DNA of 22,529 nucleotides from a virus: IMG/VR virus record IMGVR_UViG_3300042564_002730, positions 1 to 22,529 of that record; one strand, 5' to 3'. A program made the translations under genes and the position numbers. A model generated the notes under the pieces. It saw nothing but the letters and a program-made list of their open reading frames with translations, had not been told where the DNA came from and ran no database searches. This document shows positions 13,163 through 20,384 of this stretch, piece after piece. Position 1 is the stretch's first letter; every line of letters starts with the position of its first letter.

Positions 13163-14556
13163 TGGCCTCCTGGATATAGTCCTTGATAACTCTTGACCCA
13201 TGTTGTGCCGGTCCATTTGTATTGAATTCCAGTTGTTATATTAGTTACGTATTGTAGGTTGTCAGGACTAGAATTATTTTCAAAAACCACTTGCCAACGA
13301 CCATCTAGGTATTCAATGATATCGTTCTTTTGAGCAATCAGCGGTTGTCCCAGTGTGCCTTGCCAGGCCACAGCGTAGCCATTGTCACTGCCAGTGTCTT
13401 CGGTTAACAAGTACCGTTGTCCTTCAACAGGCACAGGTAATCCTTCGTTTGGCCCACTGCGCAACGGATCAATAACTGAACGTACAGGTGACAAGGTATT
13501 TTGTGGAACAGTGTCTTCATCTATAGTATACAGCATAAATCGGTCATCGGATGGGTCATAAGCAATGGTTCCGGCAACTTCAGTGCCGTCAGGTTGCTCT
13601 AAAAAGATCTGACTAATACCTGGCCGTAGCACTCCGTAGGCACCAACCAATGCTGTCCATAACAAGTTACTTGGTGGTGAATCTGGTGGTGTCAAACTGG
13701 CATTGGGTTCGTCAATCACAGCACTGGGACGCAGAGCCTGTAACTTGTTGCCAATCAACAAGGTTTGATAATCCCAAGGAGTGATCACTATACGTGTGCC
13801 CAACAGCAAGTCGTTGTCAAGCACTGCATTTGACGCATCACCTTGGGCGTCATATATGTTGGCAATGATACGTTCAACCACACCCAGTTTCTTGACCTTG
13901 GCCGGGCTACTGATCCAAATTGGCAGGGTAAATGTCATTGTACAAATGTCAATGGGATCTTCTGTGCCAACTGGAACTGACCGGCTGGTCCACTGTGTTG
14001 ATTCTAGTTCAACAATGCTCAAACTGGTCCAGTCAAGATAGTTGTCTGTGCTTTGAATTTCCAACGCAGGGTTAAACAACACCACAATCTGTTCCAACAA
14101 CTGCATCTTTTGATTGGTGTTGCTGGTCCATATGTCCAGCTTGAGTGTGAGTTTGTATGGCACAGGCATCAAGCGTTCAATGGTAAACGCATTGCCCTGT
14201 GTGGTTTCGTAGGTGTCAGTGACATCATCGTAGGTGCGTTGACGCACAGCAATGTTGCTGACATAGTAGGGCTCTTGCATTCTGGGACGATCGTAGTCAA
14301 ATCCAGAAATGTAAAAACTCATCATGGGCACAGATGTCATAAAACTAGCAGAGTTGTTCTGCATGATGGTTTGTACTTGTCTACTTGAATCACCGTAGCG
14401 TATAGGCACACGTACCAGTGTGTGTGCTGTGCCTTCTTCGTTGCGTCCGTATTCTACTTGAAAGTTTGAAAAGATGCGGGTGAACTGTAGCAAAAAGCGA
14501 CGTATTTGTTCGTCGTAAAAGAACATTGGATTTGCGGCTGAATTCTCTGTTGTCAT
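13144..14556 (-). CDS. gp15: gp15-like tail terminator / sheath stabiliser with extended C-terminus (470 aa)
   Basis: Residues about 10-95 (MFFYDEQIRRFLLQFTRIFS, then LVRVPIRYGD, then SVPMMSFYISGFDYDRPRM) and about 130-230 (PYKLTLKLDIWTSN....QLLEQIVVLFNP, then TFTLPIWISSPAKVKK) follow the pattern of the T4 gp15 family. gp15 forms the ring that caps the contractile tail and joins it to the head. T4 gp15 is about 270 residues; this protein has some 200 extra. The tail-end part (about 375-470) includes AVAWQG, QKNDIIEYLDGRWQVVF and YKWTGTTWVKSY, resembling small beta modules of phage appendages. It begins six bases after the gp14-like gene stop. The gp14-gp15 order is as in T4. The family call comes from remembered sequence patterns, not a search. 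Confidence 0.72.
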   Translation of the reverse strand: MTTENSAANPMFFYDEQIRRFLLQFTRIFSNFQVEYGRNEEGTAHTLVRVPIRYGDSSRQVQTIMQNNSASFMTSVPMMSFYISGFDYDRPRMQEPYYVSNIAVRQRTYDDVTDTYETTQGNAFTIERLMPVPYKLTLKLDIWTSNTNQKMQLLEQIVVLFNPALEIQSTDNYLDWTSLSIVELESTQWTSRSVPVGTEDPIDICTMTFTLPIWISSPAKVKKLGVVERIIANIYDAQGDASNAVLDNDLLLGTRIVITPWDYQTLLIGNKLQALRPSAVIDEPNASLTPPDSPPSNLLWTALVGAYGVLRPGISQIFLEQPDGTEVAGTIAYDPSDDRFMLYTIDEDTVPQNTLSPVRSVIDPLRSGPNEGLPVPVEGQRYLLTEDTGSDNGYAVAWQGTLGQPLIAQKNDIIEYLDGRWQVVFENNSSPDNLQYVTNITTGIQYKWTGTTWVKSYQGLYPGGQWRIVL

Positions 14557-14562
14557 TGTTGT

Positions 14563-15852
14563 TTAACCACCGTTGTCTGCATTGGGTTTGAGGATCTCAC
14601 TCAAACTCTGTCGGCTTGGAATAGCACCACGGTCAGTGGTCTGTACTGTGTTTCTATTGTTGACAAAACTGGCTCGTTGTGACGCTGCCGGCCCTTCGGA
14701 CTCAAACACAGGTTTGATACGAACACTGTCTTCAATCTTGACCCATGACGCACCATTGAACCGGAACAGGCGGTTTGGAAAGTAATCCAATCGCAAGGCA
14801 TAGTCGCCAACTGCTGGAGTTGCCGGAAAACTAACACCCGGAGTCACAGGCAATCCGTTTGGTGCAATGCCGTCACCAGTCAAGTAGCCAATTGTGTAGC
14901 CATCTGACCGCGGTGTAGTACCCTCGCCGCCTTGTGTGCCATCCACTGTGGGCGGTGTCTCGTCTGCTGTCAGGCCTGATTGTGCAGGTTGTCCATCTTC
15001 TGCTGTGGGAAGAATATAAAACTTTACTGTATCGTAACCAGTGAGCGGAACTTCCACATCTGCTTGTACTAAAATTGCATCGTTTAATTCTAGATCTTTT
15101 GTGCGAGTAGAAGTTTTTCCTGCAATGGTGTCTGGAGTCTTTTCGGTCCAGTACGTGGTGTTGGTTATGTCTGTGCCAGGCGGAACATTGGTGTTGGCAG
15201 TGTAGTACTTGTTGCCATTGTTCACAACAGTGCCAGCAGGATAATAATTACCCGGATCCCAGATGTTGTTGGGTTCAAATGCCTGTTTGGTAATGCTGTT
15301 GTATTCTTGAGCATTGACCATTGGAGTGGCTTTGACCCGCCACAAGTGCGGCAGCCAAGTTTGACTGAAACCCTCACTAGCAAAGGCCGCATCTTGAATC
15401 ACATACCAGCGCGGCAATGCTTTGGCTAGACTTTTGTCTAAGGGATGATAATCTTTTAGGTTGGGAATCTCTATCACATCACCTGACATGAGTTTGCGCC
15501 CAATGGTGTCAATCATGTCATTGTAATGAAATGTGATGAATAAAGTGTCGTTGTTCAAAAACAAGCCAAATTGTGTAAGATCAAAGTCAACGTCTGCCAC
15601 ACGATACACACCGCGTTGTATATACACATCAGGATCGTATTGTCGATCACGGTTTTCTAGCAACAGTAAATCTTCAATGAATAACGGATTTGAAGTTTCG
15701 TAAACAGGAAGCGTAGCATCTGCATCACCGGGGTCGCCTGTGGCCGGACCCATGTACTTGTGGATGTAAATATCCAAACCGCCAACAGTGTATTGTTCAC
15801 TTATAACTTGATCTAAGTATTTGTAATCATTTGTCCGGTTAGGCCGGTACAT
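14563..15852 (-). CDS. gp14: gp14-like neck protein with inserted binding-type module (429 aa)
   Basis: The N-terminal 185 residues (MYRPNRTNDYKYLDQVISEQ, QRGVYRVADVDFDLTQFGLF, NDTLFITFHYND, GRKLMSGDVIEIPNL) resemble neck protein gp14 of T4-type phages, which builds the collar between head and tail. Residues 197-240 hold a compact module, W-DPGNYY-AGT-V-N-G-YY-A--N-PPG-----YW, like small carbohydrate-binding (CBM5/12-type) modules; it is inserted before the C-terminal part. A later segment (GDYALRLDYFPNRLFRFNG..W..IEDSVR) is also conserved-looking. The start is two bases after the HNH gene stop. The nearest good Shine-Dalgarno (AAGGAG) is over 20 bases upstream, inside the HNH gene, so translation may depend on coupling. 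The gp15-like gene follows. Confidence 0.72.
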   Translation of the reverse strand: MYRPNRTNDYKYLDQVISEQYTVGGLDIYIHKYMGPATGDPGDADATLPVYETSNPLFIEDLLLLENRDRQYDPDVYIQRGVYRVADVDFDLTQFGLFLNNDTLFITFHYNDMIDTIGRKLMSGDVIEIPNLKDYHPLDKSLAKALPRWYVIQDAAFASEGFSQTWLPHLWRVKATPMVNAQEYNSITKQAFEPNNIWDPGNYYPAGTVVNNGNKYYTANTNVPPGTDITNTTYWTEKTPDTIAGKTSTRTKDLELNDAILVQADVEVPLTGYDTVKFYILPTAEDGQPAQSGLTADETPPTVDGTQGGEGTTPRSDGYTIGYLTGDGIAPNGLPVTPGVSFPATPAVGDYALRLDYFPNRLFRFNGASWVKIEDSVRIKPVFESEGPAASQRASFVNNRNTVQTTDRGAIPSRQSLSEILKPNADNGG

Positions 15853-15854
15853 GC

Positions 15855-16589
15855 TTAGGCGTGGAATTTTAATTCTCCTTTAACTGCTTTGCAATTATCA
15901 CCATGCCATCTGTCATAGTTAGATTTACCACCTATTAAAGCATTACAATTATTGCAATGATACTTAGTTTTTGGACCACGTAATTTTTTTAATGTTTCTT
16001 CTGTATGATGTTTGCCGTAAAAATGATTTTCTTCTCCAAAAAATCCTTTACCATAAAAATGATTATTACTACCGGTACTTGCTAATCGTTTTTCGCCTTT
16101 ACGAGCCTTGTTAACTTTAATCATTGTTTCTCTTCTAATTTGTTTAACTCTTTGGCTTTCGTTGGCTGCACGATTCTGGGCACTAATTTTTAATTTATTT
16201 TTCCACTCGTCAGTAAATTCTCTACCTTTAAGGATGATGTTTAAGTTTTGTTTTAATGTTTCGTATATCCTCGAAGTAACACGATGTCGCTGTTGTCCTT
16301 TTCCGCGACTATGCATCATCATTTTACAGGCATAGGCCATCTTTTTTTGATTATTGCCATCCACCATCTTAGTAAGTAACCAGTGTGCAATAAAATGCTC
16401 TCTGGCAGTTAACTCTACTAGGTTGCTAGAGTCGTTATTCCCGCCCAAGCATTTAGGCATAATATGATGTATTTCTTTATACTCGCCGGTTAATAAACGG
16501 CATTTCGCCCGTTCTATAATTTGGTTGTACCATCGACTATACTTGTTATTATGGAAGATCATTGTGTATTTATGGTACCGGTTGACCAT
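15855..16589 (-). CDS. HNH homing endonuclease with NUMOD-type repeats and zinc finger (244 aa)
   Basis: The HNH core is seen at residues 40-70: IHHIMPKCLGG, then N56-LVELT-REH65-H69, a DNA-cutting metal site of the HNH superfamily. Residues about 176-205 (NHFYGKGFFGEENHFYGKHH) are NUMOD3-like DNA-binding repeats, and C212-x2-C215...H229-x3-C233 is a likely C-terminal zinc finger. The gene is visibly richer in A and T than its neighbours, in keeping with transfer as a selfish element. It is the first gene of the minus operon and does not interrupt gp14. Two starts are possible: 16589 with AGGA close upstream (used here), or 16562 (MIFHNNKYSRWY), which sits four bases after a CATAAATA motif and matches usual family beginnings better. 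Confidence 0.9.
   Translation of the reverse strand: MVNRYHKYTMIFHNNKYSRWYNQIIERAKCRLLTGEYKEIHHIMPKCLGGNNDSSNLVELTAREHFIAHWLLTKMVDGNNQKKMAYACKMMMHSRGKGQQRHRVTSRIYETLKQNLNIILKGREFTDEWKNKLKISAQNRAANESQRVKQIRRETMIKVNKARKGEKRLASTGSNNHFYGKGFFGEENHFYGKHHTEETLKKLRGPKTKYHCNNCNALIGGKSNYDRWHGDNCKAVKGELKFHA
16567..16574 (-). promoter_or_regulatory. candidate late promoter CATAAATA for the minus-strand operon
   Basis: On the minus strand CATAAATA is a close match to the T4 late core TATAAATA. It lies inside the extended HNH reading frame, just before the internal ATG at 16562, and upstream of the gp14, gp15 and NUDIX genes. It may be the original late promoter of gp14 that was kept when the HNH gene arrived. 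Confidence 0.5.
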
Positions 16590-16610
16590 TAAATCCTAAA
16601 CTGCTATAAT
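16582..16610 (+). promoter_or_regulatory. sigma70-type promoter
   Basis: TTGACC (16582-16587) and TATAAT (16605-16610) are separated by exactly 17 bases. The -10 is a perfect consensus and the -35 matches five of six. It reads toward the ATG at 16639. The minus-strand HNH start codon at 16589-16587 touches the -35 box, so the two divergent units share this DNA. This should be a host-polymerase (early) promoter. Confidence 0.85.
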
Positions 16611-16638
16611 ACACACTTAACCACTCTAGGAGTATGTT

Positions 16639-16926
16639 ATGAAAGCTGTTAACTTTTTAGCAAAGTACACAGGCCCAAAAGGCAAGGGGTTTATACAGTC
16701 TTATGACAAGATAAAAGCCACAGAAAAATGGGTGGAGTATGCACTGGACATTGTGGACATGAGCCGCATTATAATGTCTGCAGACTTTGACACTAAATGG
16801 CGACTGGCAGAAGCCTTGGAAACAGCAGAACGCAAAAAGGCCTGGATGTACAAACACAAAAATTTTGACGTCGTTCGTGCCGCTAAACTTTTTGACGCTG
16901 TAAAACACTTGCCCAGAACTAAGTAA
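16639..16926 (+). CDS. small unidentified charged protein (95 aa)
   Basis: TAGGAG at 16627-16632 is six bases before the ATG, behind the sigma70-type promoter. The protein is basic and rich in Lys and Ala, largely helical in appearance (KWVEYALDIVDMSRIIMSAD, RLAEALETAERKKAW), with no known motif, signal peptide or membrane segment. The stop overlaps the ribosome site of the next gene. Promoter type and small size suggest an early protein, perhaps acting on host functions, but no function can be assigned. Confidence 0.75.
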   Translation: MKAVNFLAKYTGPKGKGFIQSYDKIKATEKWVEYALDIVDMSRIIMSADFDTKWRLAEALETAERKKAWMYKHKNFDVVRAAKLFDAVKHLPRTK

Positions 16927-16934
16927 GGAATATT

Positions 16935-18071
16935 ATGATCGCAACTAAACCCGTTAAACCTCTAAACCCACGCAGTGCAGATACCAATGCCATGGGCATG
17001 GAACCCACTTGGAAAACACAACCCACAGAAGGCCGCATCAGTGCCTTTAGTCATGCATTCTCCTGGTACAATTACTTTTACGGCAAAAAAGATGCCCGTG
17101 AAATGATTGTAAACTATTTGGAAGCACATGGCCGCAAAGACGATGTTCGAACACTTCGCCGCATTCCAGACAGTTCAATTCGTTTGACCACAGGTTGGCT
17201 GTGCCGCATGAGTCAGGTAGGACTGGAACTCACAGATCCGGAGCAGATCAAATTGGATAACTTGCTTCGAGAGATTTTGGAATCCAAACAAGATGAAGAG
17301 GTAGCAGAAGTACCTGTTGATGATTCAGTACCACGAATCACCATCCAGGACCGACTGCGTGAAAAGGTATCAGAATGCGCAGGTGAGTTGGACGGCTTGT
17401 TTGATGACTTCGTTGCGTCAGGAGCCAAACTCAACGCAGACTACAAGCCCGTGGTGCTGATGCGTAGCCTAAACATTGCCCCACAGATGGTAAACGACAT
17501 TCGACAAATCTGGACACGCAAACAAGCAGAATTTGATGCGGCAGTAGAGGGCAAAGATGCTGACCTAGTACAAGGCTACAGTTTCTTGAGCAAGGTGCAG
17601 TTACGGAATTGCGTAAAGTTCTGTGAGTTGGTGATCTCGGACTGTGGTGCGTATGTACAGATTAAAAAGGTTGAGCGCAAACCACGCAAGGTCAAAGCAG
17701 TGCCTCCAGAAAAACGTGCCGCAAAGTTCAAGCATGTCATGGAATTTGCAGAACTCAAACTCAAAGGCTTACCTGCCGCAAGTTTGGTGGACAAAGCAGA
17801 AGCCTGGTTGTATGACACCAAAAAGCGTAAACTGATACATGTTGTAGCAGACAGCCACGCACAGGCGTTTACTGTAAAGAGCAACTCAATTATTGGGTTC
17901 AGTACAGTAGAGAGCCAGCAAAAAACTGTACGCAAGCCTGCAGATGTGCTTCGAGCATTAGGTGCCGCAGGCAAGCCAGCCGCTAGAAAGATCTACAAGG
18001 ATCTGACCACAACAGAAACACCGTTTAACGGACGTGGCACAGAGAACCTGATCATCCTTAAATCCTGGTAA
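16935..18071 (+). CDS. unidentified protein with basic central region (378 aa)
   Basis: AAGGA at 16925-16929 precedes the ATG and overlaps the upstream stop, so the two genes form an operon. The N-terminal part (about 30-105: SAFSHAFSWYNYFYGKKDAR, LRRIPDSSIRLTTGWLCRMS) is mixed alpha. An acidic linker follows at about 120-140 (SKQDEEVAEVPVDDSV). Residues about 150-235 are helical. A strongly basic stretch at about 250-275 (KKVERKPRKVKAVPPEKRAA) leads to a C-terminal domain with AEAWLYDTKKRKLIHVV and NGRGTENLIILKSW. The basic stretch could contact nucleic acid, but no catalytic motif is seen. Its position before the neck gene and behind an early-type promoter leaves the role open. Confidence 0.82.
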   Translation: MIATKPVKPLNPRSADTNAMGMEPTWKTQPTEGRISAFSHAFSWYNYFYGKKDAREMIVNYLEAHGRKDDVRTLRRIPDSSIRLTTGWLCRMSQVGLELTDPEQIKLDNLLREILESKQDEEVAEVPVDDSVPRITIQDRLREKVSECAGELDGLFDDFVASGAKLNADYKPVVLMRSLNIAPQMVNDIRQIWTRKQAEFDAAVEGKDADLVQGYSFLSKVQLRNCVKFCELVISDCGAYVQIKKVERKPRKVKAVPPEKRAAKFKHVMEFAELKLKGLPAASLVDKAEAWLYDTKKRKLIHVVADSHAQAFTVKSNSIIGFSTVESQQKTVRKPADVLRALGAAGKPAARKIYKDLTTTETPFNGRGTENLIILKSW

Positions 18072-18074
18072 ATA
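18068..18074 (+). promoter_or_regulatory. candidate late promoter motif GTAAATA
   Basis: GGTAAATAA overlaps the stop codon of the preceding gene and stands 21 bases before the ATG at 18096. The same GGTAAATAA occurs twice before the 1621-aa fibre gene. It would allow the neck gene to be transcribed late, independently of the upstream early promoter. Confidence 0.45.
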
Positions 18075-18095
18075 ACTGGAACGGAGCTCTATACC

Positions 18096-18866
18096 ATGGC
18101 AATTGAAGAACAATCAAGCCTTAATACGCTAAAACAAAACCTTATTGAATATGTGCAGTTACAACTGGCTTCGCAGATCATTGACCTTGAACTAGATGCA
18201 GAGCATTACGAAGCCGCATACCAAAAAACAATTGGTGTGTATCGTCAACGTGCTCAGGGTGCGTATGAAGAAAGTTATACCTTTATGGAGTTGGTCAAGG
18301 ATGTAAACATCTATACCTTGCCCCAAGAAACCATACAGGTTCGACAGATTTTCCGTAGAACGTTTGGCGATAGTGCAGGACCGTTTTCGTCAAACTTTGA
18401 TCCGTTCTCACAAGCCAGTGTCAACGTTTACCTAATGAACTTCAACGTGGCTGGCGGCCTGGCCACTTATGACTTCTACAGCCAGTATGTTGAACTGGCC
18501 GCACGTATGTTTGGCGGCTACATGAACTACACTTGGAATCCTGTTACCAAGAAATTGCAGATTATCCGTGACCCAAAAGGCACTGGCGAGAATGTACTGC
18601 TTTGGACCTACAATCTAAAACCTGAATTCAACCTGCTGAGTGACTTCCAGATCAGTCAATGGATACGTGATTACATGGTGGCCAACTGCAAAATGATCAT
18701 TGGTGAAGCACGTGAAAAGTTTGGTACCATTGCAGGCCCACAGGGTGGCGGAACCTTAAACGGTGCCGCAATGAAATCTGAAGCCACAGCGCAAATGGAA
18801 GCACTGCTGGTAGATCTCAAGAACTATGTGGATGGTTCACAGCCCCTGAGTTGGGTAATCGGCTAA
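18096..18866 (+). CDS. gp13: gp13-like neck protein (256 aa)
   Basis: GGAG at 18083-18086 is the ribosome site. The protein opens with a helical region (SLNTLKQNLIEYVQLQLASQ, YEAAYQKTIGVYRQRA, YEESYTFMEL), followed by a strand region VNIYTLPQETIQVRQIFRRT. The middle holds YVELAARMFGG, NPVTKKLQIIRDPKG and LWTYNLKPE. The C-terminus has QWIRDYMVANCKMIIGEARE and KFGTIAGP..G.LNGAAMKSEA. This order matches gp13-type neck proteins of T4-like phages, which sit at the head-tail joint with gp14. T4 gp13 is somewhat longer (about 300 residues). In T4, gene 13 lies beside 14 and 15, but here it is on the opposite strand and separated by three genes. The call rests on pattern memory and could instead be another head-tail connector protein. 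Confidence 0.68.
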   Translation: MAIEEQSSLNTLKQNLIEYVQLQLASQIIDLELDAEHYEAAYQKTIGVYRQRAQGAYEESYTFMELVKDVNIYTLPQETIQVRQIFRRTFGDSAGPFSSNFDPFSQASVNVYLMNFNVAGGLATYDFYSQYVELAARMFGGYMNYTWNPVTKKLQIIRDPKGTGENVLLWTYNLKPEFNLLSDFQISQWIRDYMVANCKMIIGEAREKFGTIAGPQGGGTLNGAAMKSEATAQMEALLVDLKNYVDGSQPLSWVIG

Positions 18867-18873
18867 ACATCTG

Positions 18874-18902
18874 TTGCAAATCATACAGTTGTGTGTTATA
18901 AT
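18874..18902 (+). promoter_or_regulatory. sigma70-type promoter giving a probably leaderless transcript
   Basis: TTGCAA (18874-18879), a 17-base spacer and TATAAT (18897-18902) make a promoter with a perfect -10 and a four-of-six -35. Only five bases separate the -10 from the ATG at 18908, so RNA should begin at or next to the start codon. No Shine-Dalgarno is present before this ATG. Confidence 0.78.
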
Positions 18903-18908
18903 AACACA
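18892..18908. promoter_or_regulatory. 17-bp palindrome over the -10 box and start codon (operator-like)
   Basis: TGTGTTAT-A-ATAACACA is a perfect 8-bp inverted repeat with a one-base centre. It covers the whole -10 box and the first base of the exonuclease ATG. A dimeric repressor bound here would block polymerase. No T-run follows, so it is not a terminator. Whether it is an operator is inference. Confidence 0.5.
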
Positions 18909-19432
18909 TGGCAGATTTAATGATTGACTTAGAAGGTTTGGGCACCGGCCCTGACACCACAATACTAACCATTGCGGCCCAGAGTTTTGATCCGCTAGGC
19001 TCTGGATACAATGAGCGCAAATACTATGCTCGTATCGCACTAGAGAGCCAAGAAAATAGATCAATCCAACAAGGCACAATTGACTGGTGGGCAACTCAAC
19101 CTGCGGCAGCACGTGATGAAGCATTTCACGAACAAGACCGAATTCCGTTAGACCAAGCACTGGATGAGTTGGGCCGGCTGATTTGGCAAAGCAATCGTGT
19201 TTGGGCACAAGGTCCCACATATGACATGAACATCCTGGAACATGCTTATAAAAGTTACGGAAAACCAATTCCGTGGCAGTTTTATGCAGTTAGAGATTCG
19301 AGAACAGTGTTTGCTCTGTGGCCAGGCCTGCCCAAACCGCCTACAAGTCATCATGCGTTAGAAGACTGCCGTAGACAAATTGAGTTGTTGCAAACCACAC
19401 TCAAACATTTAAATGTAACGGAATTATCATGA
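18908..19432 (+). CDS. DEDD-family 3'-5' exonuclease (174 aa)
   Basis: The protein opens MADLMIDLEGLG: D7-x-E9 is the first catalytic pair of the DEDD exonuclease superfamily. YD107 in the middle (AQGPTYDMNILEHAY) and H148-x4-D153 near the end (HHALEDC) supply the rest, giving a DEDDh arrangement. Size and the IDWWATQP segment match the small Rv2179c-type 3'-5' exoribonuclease/exonuclease family often found in phages. It likely trims RNA or DNA 3' ends during phage nucleic-acid metabolism; which substrate is used is not visible. It is the first gene after the sigma70-type promoter, has no ribosome site, and overlaps the kinase start by four bases (ATGA), so the two enzymes form one early-type unit. 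Confidence 0.87.
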   Translation: MADLMIDLEGLGTGPDTTILTIAAQSFDPLGSGYNERKYYARIALESQENRSIQQGTIDWWATQPAAARDEAFHEQDRIPLDQALDELGRLIWQSNRVWAQGPTYDMNILEHAYKSYGKPIPWQFYAVRDSRTVFALWPGLPKPPTSHHALEDCRRQIELLQTTLKHLNVTELS

Positions 19433-20085
19433 TCATTGGCGTATGCGGATTTATTGGATCTGGCAAAGATACTGTTGCAGACTACCTGGTGAATTTCCAC
19501 GAGTACAGGCGTGAAAGTTTTGCCAACAGCCTTAAAGATGCAGTGGCACAGGTGTTTGGCTGGGATCGTACCCTGCTAGAAGGCCGCACAGCACAGGCCC
19601 GTGAATGGAGAGAACAGGTGGACTCCTGGTGGGCCAAACGTTTGAACATGCCTGAACTAACACCACGTTTAATGCTACAGTTATGGGGTACAGAAGTGTG
19701 CCGTTCTGGATTTCACGACGACATTTGGATTGCCAGTCTAGAAAACAAACTGCGTAACAGTGAAGACAATGTTGTGATTAGTGACTGCCGTTTTCCCAAC
19801 GAAATCAAATCCTTACGTGCCTCGGGCGGCATTATACTCCGTGTTGAGCGAGGTACTCAACCGCATTGGACTGACATTGCGGTTAGAGCAAATCAAGGGG
19901 ATGTCAAAGCACAAGCCTGGTTAAAGAATGAAGGCATTCATGCTAGCGAAACAGCCTGGGTAGGTACTGACTTTGATTTTGTGTTGCACAACAACTCCAG
20001 CATTGACTCGCTGTATACGCAGATACAAACTGTTATAAATCAGGCACCAGATCGCCTGGCTGCCAAGGCAAATCAGACTTCTTGA
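19429..20085 (+). CDS. deoxynucleoside monophosphate kinase (218 aa)
   Basis: The N-terminus MIIGVCGFIGSGKDTVADYL holds a P-loop (G7-x2-G10-x-G12-K13-D14-T15) of the phage dNMP kinase family (T4 gp1 type), which uses ATP to turn dNMPs into dNDPs for phage DNA synthesis. Other family-like parts are FANSLKDAVAQVFGWDR (nucleotide-domain helix), PRLMLQLWGTEVCR, and VVISDCRFPNEIKSL with the Asp and Arg expected near the substrate. Length is close to usual (about 220-240). CGGA just upstream gives a weak ribosome site, and the ATGA overlap with the exonuclease suggests coupling. Its last 53 bases overlap the end of the opposite-strand HNH gene. Confidence 0.9.
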   Translation: MIIGVCGFIGSGKDTVADYLVNFHEYRRESFANSLKDAVAQVFGWDRTLLEGRTAQAREWREQVDSWWAKRLNMPELTPRLMLQLWGTEVCRSGFHDDIWIASLENKLRNSEDNVVISDCRFPNEIKSLRASGGIILRVERGTQPHWTDIAVRANQGDVKAQAWLKNEGIHASETAWVGTDFDFVLHNNSSIDSLYTQIQTVINQAPDRLAAKANQTS

Positions 20086-20380
20086 TCTCAATGGTGCAGT
20101 TTAAGCACACTGTTTTTAAATTGTTCACAGTGGTGTTGTGTAGATTGCCATCCACATGATACACTGACATTTGCGCAGAGTACTTGGATTTAAAGCCACA
20201 TCTATCACATGTGGCTTTTTTCTTATAGCCACTTGATTGCCAACGAGCCACCGGTGGTTTCACTCGACGTTGTTTTTTGATACAGTGCTCACATCGTGTT
20301 CTATAGTGCGGCACACCATCACGGTGGTAGTTCACAGCACACAATCTTTGATTACAAGCAGGGCATAAAGGTCTTTGCAT
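20033..20380 (-). CDS. small zinc-ribbon HNH endonuclease (115 aa)
   Basis: Two Cys clusters are visible: C6-x2-C9 with C30-x2-C33, and C58-x2-C61 with C92-x2-C95, each able to hold one zinc. Between the last two pairs lies VYHVDGNLHNTTVNNLKTVC, the H...N...N pattern of an HNH nuclease core (H75, N79, N87). Central basic residues (KKQRRVKPPVARW) may bind DNA. It is a free-standing endonuclease gene of the kind that spreads between phages. It lies in antisense at the end of the kinase gene, with 53 bases of overlap, and faces away from the sheath gene. No Shine-Dalgarno precedes the ATG at 20380; a CTAAATA motif stands four bases upstream. Whether it is active cannot be told. Confidence 0.82.
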   Translation of the reverse strand: MQRPLCPACNQRLCAVNYHRDGVPHYRTRCEHCIKKQRRVKPPVARWQSSGYKKKATCDRCGFKSKYSAQMSVYHVDGNLHNTTVNNLKTVCLNCTIEIKKSDLPWQPGDLVPDL

Positions 20381-20384
20381 GGAG

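Noticed and set aside
13163-13216. Longer NUDIX start at 13216
   Set aside because: The ATG at 13162 has AGGAGG directly upstream and begins at the usual family N-terminus; the extension would overlap gp15 more.
15852-16589. Group I intron or split gp14 around the HNH gene
   Set aside because: The gp14-like protein appears complete from its own start and no exon piece is found on the other side; the HNH gene is free-standing.
18837-19268. 143-residue antisense open frame over the exonuclease gene
   Set aside because: It shadows a gene with clear catalytic motifs and has no ribosome site or domain of its own.
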